In this document: positions 59,510 to 64,000 of the stretch, piece after piece
Layout: the number at the start of each line of letters is the position of its first letter
How positions within the stretch are numbered: the first letter of the stretch is position 1
From: Candidatus Gallacutalibacter stercoravium
GTDB lineage: Bacteria; Bacillota; Clostridia; Oscillospirales; Acutalibacteraceae
Assembly (NCBI GenBank): GCA_018716975.1
Contig: DVJE01000018.1
Coordinates: 1 to 64,000, forward strand
Length of the DNA: 64,000 nt
Direction: 5' to 3'
Program-made: the position numbers and the translations under genes
Notes under the pieces: generated by a model
The model's input: only the letters and a program-made list of their open reading frames with translations
Told to the model about the DNA's origin: nothing
Databases searched by the model: none

Positions 59510-60922
59510 ATGGTTCGGTTTGGCACAGGCGGCTGGAGGGCCGTGATTGGGGATGAATTTACCAAAAGCAACGTGCGGCTGCTGGCGGCGGCCTTGGCCC
59601 GGCGTATCCGGCAAGAGCGGCAGCAGGCCCGCGGGCTGGTGATAGGCTACGACAGACGTTTTCTCTCCCGCGAGGCGGCCCAATGGGCAGCCGAGGTAAT
59701 AGCGGGCGAAGGCGTGGCCTGCCGGGTGATCAACCGCGAGGCGCCCACGCCGCTGATTATGTTCGCCGTAAAATATATGGCGCTGCCCTACGGCATGGCG
59801 GTTACCGCCAGCCATAACCCCGCCGTTTACAACGGCATTAAGGTGTTTATGGAGGGCGGGCGCGACGCCGACGAGGTGCTCACTCACGAGCTGGAGCAGG
59901 CTATGGACGGGTTGGATCCCGCTGCCATTGCCAGCGTGCCCTATGCAGAGGGGGTGCGCCAGGGGCTCATCCTAGAGGTGAACCCCATGAACGATTATAT
60001 CGACAGCATCATCCGATCGGTGAATATGGACGCCATCCGCGGGCGCAACCTGAAGATTGTGCTGGATCCCATGTACGGCGTGAGCAAAACGGCGCTGCAA
60101 ACCATTTTGCTCACCGCCCGGTGCGATGTGGATGTGATACATGAGCGGCACGACGCCTTGTTCGGCGGGCGGCTGCCTGCGCCCAATTTAAAAACCATGG
60201 GCGGCCTGATGGCCTTTGTAGAAGAGAACGGCTGCGACCTGGGCATTGCCACCGACGGCGACGCCGACCGGCTGGGCGTTGTGGACGACGAGGCCCATTT
60301 TTTGCACCCCAATCAGATTTTGGTGCTGCTGTATTATTACCTGCTGCACTATAAAGGCTGGCGCGGCCCGGCGGTGCGCAACCTGGCCACCACCCACTTG
60401 TTGGATCGCATCGCCGCCGACCACGGGGAGCAGTGCTATGAGGTGCCGGTGGGCTTTAAACATATTTCGGCCAAAATGCTGCAAACCGGCGCCGTAATCG
60501 GGGGCGAATCCTCCGGCGGCCTTACTGTGCGCGGGCATATCCAGGGCAAAGACGGCATCTACGCCGCCGCGCTGCTGGTGGAGATGATAGCCACCACCGG
60601 GCGCAGGCTTTCGCAGCTGTACCGCGAGATTGTGCAGCGCTACGGCAGCTTGGAGATGACCGAGGAGGATTTTCGTTTTACCGCCGGGAAAAAAGCCGAA
60701 ATTCAGCAAAAGCTGCTGCATAACAAAGAACTGCCTACCTTTGATTTGCCGGTGGAGCGGGTGTCTTATCAAGACGGCTGCAAGGTTTACTTTGAAAACG
60801 GCGGCTGGGTGGTGGCCCGTTTTTCGGGCACCGAGCCGCTGCTGCGCATTTTTTGCGAAATGCCCAACCGGCAGCTGGCGGCCCAAACAGCCGCCACCCT
60901 GCGCCAGTTTTTGGGGGTGTAA
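59510..60922 (+). CDS. Phosphoglucomutase/phosphomannomutase
   Basis: 470 residues of the alpha-D-phosphohexomutase family. The four motifs are present: the phosphoserine loop VTASHNPAVYNGIK, the magnesium-binding GIATDGDADRLGVVDD, the sugar-binding VIGGESSGGLTVRGHI, and the C-terminal phosphate-binding VARFSGTEPLLRIF. It interconverts hexose-1- and hexose-6-phosphates, feeding nucleotide-sugar synthesis. GGGAGG precedes the ATG. It probably shares a transcript with the Nudix gene. Confidence 0.94.
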   Translation: MVRFGTGGWRAVIGDEFTKSNVRLLAAALARRIRQERQQARGLVIGYDRRFLSREAAQWAAEVIAGEGVACRVINREAPTPLIMFAVKYMALPYGMAVTASHNPAVYNGIKVFMEGGRDADEVLTHELEQAMDGLDPAAIASVPYAEGVRQGLILEVNPMNDYIDSIIRSVNMDAIRGRNLKIVLDPMYGVSKTALQTILLTARCDVDVIHERHDALFGGRLPAPNLKTMGGLMAFVEENGCDLGIATDGDADRLGVVDDEAHFLHPNQILVLLYYYLLHYKGWRGPAVRNLATTHLLDRIAADHGEQCYEVPVGFKHISAKMLQTGAVIGGESSGGLTVRGHIQGKDGIYAAALLVEMIATTGRRLSQLYREIVQRYGSLEMTEEDFRFTAGKKAEIQQKLLHNKELPTFDLPVERVSYQDGCKVYFENGGWVVARFSGTEPLLRIFCEMPNRQLAAQTAATLRQFLGV

Positions 60923-60944
60923 GGCCATAGGGCAGCTTTGCCTC

Positions 60945-60973
60945 TTGCAATCGCCGGGCGGTTGTGCTACACT
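60945..60973 (+). promoter_or_regulatory. Promoter of the FAD-oxidoreductase operon
   Basis: -35 TTGCAA (60945-60950), 17 bases, -10 TACACT (60968-60973) with an extended TGC. Confidence 0.55.
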
Positions 60974-60999
60974 GGTGCGCGGATAAAACAAAACAAGCT

Positions 61000-61080
61000 T
61001 GCCAAAGAGAGAAAGAGAAGGCGGGCGGCTTTCCTCCGGTTTACCGGCCGGGGGCAGCTGCTGCTTTCTCTTTTTGCGTT
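61000..61080 (+). other. Stem-loop-rich leader upstream of the FAD-oxidoreductase genes
   Basis: AGAGAAAG (around 61005) can pair with CTTTCTCT (around 61066) followed by TTTTGCG, enclosing a CCGG hairpin. It resembles an intrinsic terminator. It lies about 30 bases downstream of the promoter at 60945, so it could end the phosphohexomutase transcript or attenuate the next operon. Confidence 0.4.
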
Positions 61081-61207
61081 TTGCCCGGCGCCTTGGCGGG
61101 CAAAGGCAAACGGAGAAGCGTGGAGAGTTGGAGAATCGGAGGGAGAATGGTGAAACAGATAAAACGGGTTGCAGGTCAACCCCGAAACAGAAAAGGAGGG
61201 TGCGGGC

Positions 61208-62668
61208 ATGGCAGGCATGTATGACGTGGCGATTGTGGGCTGCGGGATCACCGGCGCGGCCCTGGCCTATGAACTATCCAAATATCAGGTGAAAACGGTG
61301 GTGCTGGAGCGGGGCAACGACGTGGCCTACGCCACCACCCGGGCCAACAGCGCCATTGTGCACGCTGGTTACGACCCCGAGCCCGGCACTATGATGGCCC
61401 GGCTCAATGTGCGGGGCAACGCCCTAATCGAGCAGCTGGCGCAAACGTTGGACGTGCCCTATCAAAAAATAGGATCTTTTGTGCTGGCTTTACAGCCGGA
61501 GGATCAAGAAACCTTGCGCGCCTTGTACAACCGGGGCGTACAAAACGGCGTGCCGGAGCTGCGGCTGCTTAGCCGGGAAGAAGCCCTGGCCATGGAGCCC
61601 GCTTTAAGCCCCGACGTGTTAGGGGCGCTATATGCGCCCAGCGCGGGCATTGTAAGCCCCTGGGAGCTGTGCTTGGCCCTGATGGAGGCGGCGGTGCAAA
61701 ACGGCGCCGAGCTCAGGCTGATGCACGAGGTAACCGGGGTGGAAAAAACCGAAGAAGGCTACGCCTTGCAAACCCCTCAAGGTCCGGTGCACAGCCGCTT
61801 TGTGGTAAACGCCGCAGGGGTGGACGCCGCCAAGGTGCACGCCATGGCGGCCCCGGCCGATTTTACCATTGCGCCCAGCCGCGGGGAATATTACCTGCTG
61901 GATAAAAACCAGGGGCAGTTGGTAAGCCGGGTAATCTTTCAGTGCCCCAGCAAGGTGGGCAAAGGCGTGCTGGTGGCCCCCACGGTGCACGGCAACCTAA
62001 TCGTGGGCCCCAACGCCGAGCCGGTGGGGCAGGGGCACGACACCGCCACCACCGGCCAAGGGCTGGATTTTGTGCGCCAGCAGGCGTTAAAATCGGTGCC
62101 TGGCGTTAACTTCCGGGAGTCCATCCGCAATTTTGCGGGGGTGCGCGCCAACTCCGATTGCGACGATTTCATCATCCGCGAGGCCCCCGGCGCTCCCGGC
62201 TTTATCGATTTGGCGGGCATCAAGTCGCCGGGATTGACCTCGGCGCCGGCCATCGCCGAAGAGGCGGTAGCCTTGCTGCAAGGGTGCGGCCTTGCCCTTT
62301 TGCCCAACGAGGAATTCCGCGCTTACCGGCGCAAAATCCGCTTTAAAGAGCTGCCTGTGGAAGAAAAGCAGGCCCTCATCCGGCGGGATCCCCGGTTTGG
62401 CCGGGTGATTTGCCGGTGTGAAACCATAACCGAGGGCGAAATTGTGGCGGCGCTGCACAGCCCTATCCCGCCCACTACGTTAGATGGGGTGAAACGCCGC
62501 TGCAACGCCGGGATGGGCCGCTGCCAAGGCGGCTTCTGCTCCCCCCGGGTGCAAGAGATTATTTCGCGGGAGCTGGGCCTGCCCATGGAACAGGTGCTGC
62601 TGGGCGACTTGGGCACCGTGATATTAACGGGGCGCACAAAATCCGATAAGCAGGGAGGGCTTGCCTAA
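61208..62668 (+). CDS. FAD-dependent glycerol-3-phosphate dehydrogenase-like protein with BFD-type iron-sulfur domain
   Basis: 486 residues. The N-terminus is a FAD-binding Rossmann fold (YDVAIVGCGITGAALAYEL), followed by TTRANSAIVHAGYDPEPGTM, which is typical of the GlpA/GlpO group. The C-terminal part from about residue 400 has CRCETITEGEI and CNAGMGRCQGGFC, a BFD-like domain with four Cys that holds a [2Fe-2S] cluster. It probably oxidises glycerol-3-phosphate or a related hydroxy acid, passing electrons to the next protein. AGGAGG lies eight bases before ATG 61208. The stop overlaps the next start by one base. Confidence 0.88.
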   Translation: MAGMYDVAIVGCGITGAALAYELSKYQVKTVVLERGNDVAYATTRANSAIVHAGYDPEPGTMMARLNVRGNALIEQLAQTLDVPYQKIGSFVLALQPEDQETLRALYNRGVQNGVPELRLLSREEALAMEPALSPDVLGALYAPSAGIVSPWELCLALMEAAVQNGAELRLMHEVTGVEKTEEGYALQTPQGPVHSRFVVNAAGVDAAKVHAMAAPADFTIAPSRGEYYLLDKNQGQLVSRVIFQCPSKVGKGVLVAPTVHGNLIVGPNAEPVGQGHDTATTGQGLDFVRQQALKSVPGVNFRESIRNFAGVRANSDCDDFIIREAPGAPGFIDLAGIKSPGLTSAPAIAEEAVALLQGCGLALLPNEEFRAYRRKIRFKELPVEEKQALIRRDPRFGRVICRCETITEGEIVAALHSPIPPTTLDGVKRRCNAGMGRCQGGFCSPRVQEIISRELGLPMEQVLLGDLGTVILTGRTKSDKQGGLA

Positions 62669-64000
62669 TGGAAAAGTACGATATCATCGTCATAGGCGGC
62701 GGCCCCGCCGGCCTGGCGGCCGCCTGCAAGGCCTGGGAGGAAGGCGCGCGCAGCATCCTAATCCTAGAGCGGGATAAGGAGCTGGGCGGTATTTTAAACC
62801 AGTGCATTCACAACGGCTTCGGCCTGCATTATTTTAAAGAGGAATTAACCGGCCCGGAGTACGCGGGGCGCTTTATCGCCATGCTGCAAAGCACCGGCGT
62901 GCAGGTAAAGCTGGATACCATGGTGCTGCACATCACCCAAGATCGCGTGGTGCACGCGGTAAACAGCAAAGACGGCTACATGCAGCTGCAGGCTGGGGCC
63001 ATTGTGCTGGCGATGGGCTGCCGGGAGCGCACCCGCGGCGCCATCGCCATCCCCGGCGACCGCCCGGCGGGTATCTTCACTGCGGGAACCGCCCAGCGCT
63101 ATGTGAATATGGAAGGCTACATGGTGGGCCGCCGGGTAGTGATTTTGGGATCGGGCGACATCGGCCTCATTATGGCCCGCCGCATGACCCTGGAGGGGGC
63201 CAAGGTGCTGGCCTGCGTGGAGCTGATGCCTTACTCCAACGGGCTAAACCGCAACATTGTGCAGTGTTTAAACGACTACAACATCCCGCTGTACTTGTCG
63301 CACACCATTACCGATATCAAGGGCCAGGGGCGCGTGCAAAGCGTAACCGTCAGCAGGGTGGATGAAAACCGCCGCCCGGTGCCCGGCAGCGAAATGGTGT
63401 TTGATTGCGACACCGTGCTGCTTTCGGTGGGCCTCATCCCCGAAAACGAGCTTACCCGAGAGGCGCAAATCCCCATGGATAGGCGCACCAACGGCGCGCT
63501 GGTGTATGAGAATATGGAAACCATGGTTCCCGGTATTTTTGCCTGCGGCAACGTGGTGCACGTGCACGACTTAGTGGATTTTGTCACGGCAGAAAGCCAG
63601 CGGGCAGGGGCTGCCGCCGCCCGGTTTGTAAAGAATAGAGAAACGGCCCAAGAGCAAGAGGGCGAGCAAGATTCCGGCCCGGTGCTGCAAGTACAAAACG
63701 GCAGCTGCGTTAACTATACGGTGCCGCAAAGCATCCGGGTGGAACAGGTGGAAAAACGAGTGGAAATTTTCTTTCGGGTCAACCAGGTGTACCGCGATAG
63801 GGTGATTCGGGTGATGGACGGCGAAAACCAGCTGGCCAGCTACCCCAGGGAGCACATGGCCCCGGGCGAAATGGAGCGCATCGCCCTGCCCCGTGCACTG
63901 CTGGATAAGGTGCAAAGCGGCGCTATTACCGTAATGGTGGCGCCCAAAGAGCAGGCGGAGAAGCCGGAGCAGCCGGAGAAGGCGGAACAGGAGGCGGCAA
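62668..64000 (+). CDS. FAD-dependent oxidoreductase, partial (runs off the window)
   Basis: At least 444 residues; the stop lies beyond the window. The N-terminus YDIIVIGGGPAGLAAACKA is a FAD-binding motif. An internal NAD-binding segment RVVILGSGDIGLIMARRM and the late GIFACGNVVHVHDLVDFV are typical of pyridine-nucleotide-disulfide-type oxidoreductases. From about residue 320 a C-terminal part begins (PVLQVQNGSCVNYTVPQ), ending in a Glu/Gln/Pro-rich tail at the edge. In other Clostridia the GlpA-like protein, an FAD oxidoreductase and a DUF1667 protein occur together; the third may follow outside. The ATG at 62668 overlaps the previous stop (TAATG). Confidence 0.88.
   Translation, partial: MEKYDIIVIGGGPAGLAAACKAWEEGARSILILERDKELGGILNQCIHNGFGLHYFKEELTGPEYAGRFIAMLQSTGVQVKLDTMVLHITQDRVVHAVNSKDGYMQLQAGAIVLAMGCRERTRGAIAIPGDRPAGIFTAGTAQRYVNMEGYMVGRRVVILGSGDIGLIMARRMTLEGAKVLACVELMPYSNGLNRNIVQCLNDYNIPLYLSHTITDIKGQGRVQSVTVSRVDENRRPVPGSEMVFDCDTVLLSVGLIPENELTREAQIPMDRRTNGALVYENMETMVPGIFACGNVVHVHDLVDFVTAESQRAGAAAARFVKNRETAQEQEGEQDSGPVLQVQNGSCVNYTVPQSIRVEQVEKRVEIFFRVNQVYRDRVIRVMDGENQLASYPREHMAPGEMERIALPRALLDKVQSGAITVMVAPKEQAEKPEQPEKAEQEAA

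Overview
The window is GC-rich, gene-dense chromosomal DNA from a Gram-positive anaerobe, most likely an Oscillospirales-type clostridium. The evidence is the set of genes present: L13-S9, GreA-LysS, FtsEX with an EnvC-like peptidase, DUF1292, DUF1846, DUF6062 and DUF4830 proteins, an sn-glycerol-1-phosphate dehydrogenase, a tryptophan T-box, strong AGGAGG ribosome-binding sites, and GTG/TTG starts. No tRNA, rRNA or CRISPR array was seen. The only mobile element is an IS3-family end at the left edge.

Layout. Bases 1-591 are the truncated end of an IS3-type element. Bases 625-14571 form one minus-strand surface-polysaccharide locus of twelve overlapping or tightly spaced genes. It encodes GT4, GT2, a HAD-less COG5610-like protein, an ABC export permease and ATPase, a HAD-COG5610 protein, two sialyltransferase-like enzymes, a GT2-GT32 fusion, a KdsB-like CMP-sugar synthetase, an HMGL-type aldolase fusion and a HAD phosphatase. 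The last three look like synthase, phosphatase and cytidylyltransferase for a CMP-activated ulosonic acid. The two sialyltransferase-like enzymes would use it and the ABC pair would export the glycan. The promoter is followed at once by a terminator-like hairpin, suggesting attenuation.

Bases 14877-26301 are housekeeping: GH25 lysozyme, L13-S9, a TtcA-like enzyme, DUF1846, G1P dehydrogenase, Ogg, DUF6062, an HD hydrolase, small membrane proteins and RlmB. At 26372-30595 lies a very large protein: about 840 residues of Gln/Glu/Pro-rich disordered sequence fused to a membrane region with the layout of a P1B-type ATPase. The phosphorylation motif, actuator TGE and hinge motifs are lost, so I read it as a pseudo-P-type ATPase. 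Next come an EF-G paralogue with degenerate GTPase motifs, a UroD-family methyltransferase, DUF4830, RsuA, an orphan MsmK/UgpC ATPase, a PucR/CdaR-type regulator, ftsE-ftsX-M23 peptidase, greA, lysS, a membrane-anchored unknown and a methyltransferase.

Bases 46411-48710 are an RNA-rich region. A 6S RNA candidate lies on the minus strand. After the DUF1292 gene comes an AT-rich stretch of about 1.1 kb with no convincing gene, bounded by a near-consensus extended -10 promoter and a perfect intrinsic terminator. It contains many hairpins and four copies of a GAGTCC-centred motif, and is best read as a large structured noncoding RNA. The remainder (48711-64000) holds YbaK, NagB, a GyrI-like-domain protein with CobO, TrpB2 under a Trp T-box, two paralogous acetyltransferases, a GH38 alpha-mannosidase, Nudix, phosphohexomutase, and the start of a GlpA-like/FAD oxidoreductase operon cut by the window edge.

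All assignments come from reading motifs; no database search was run.
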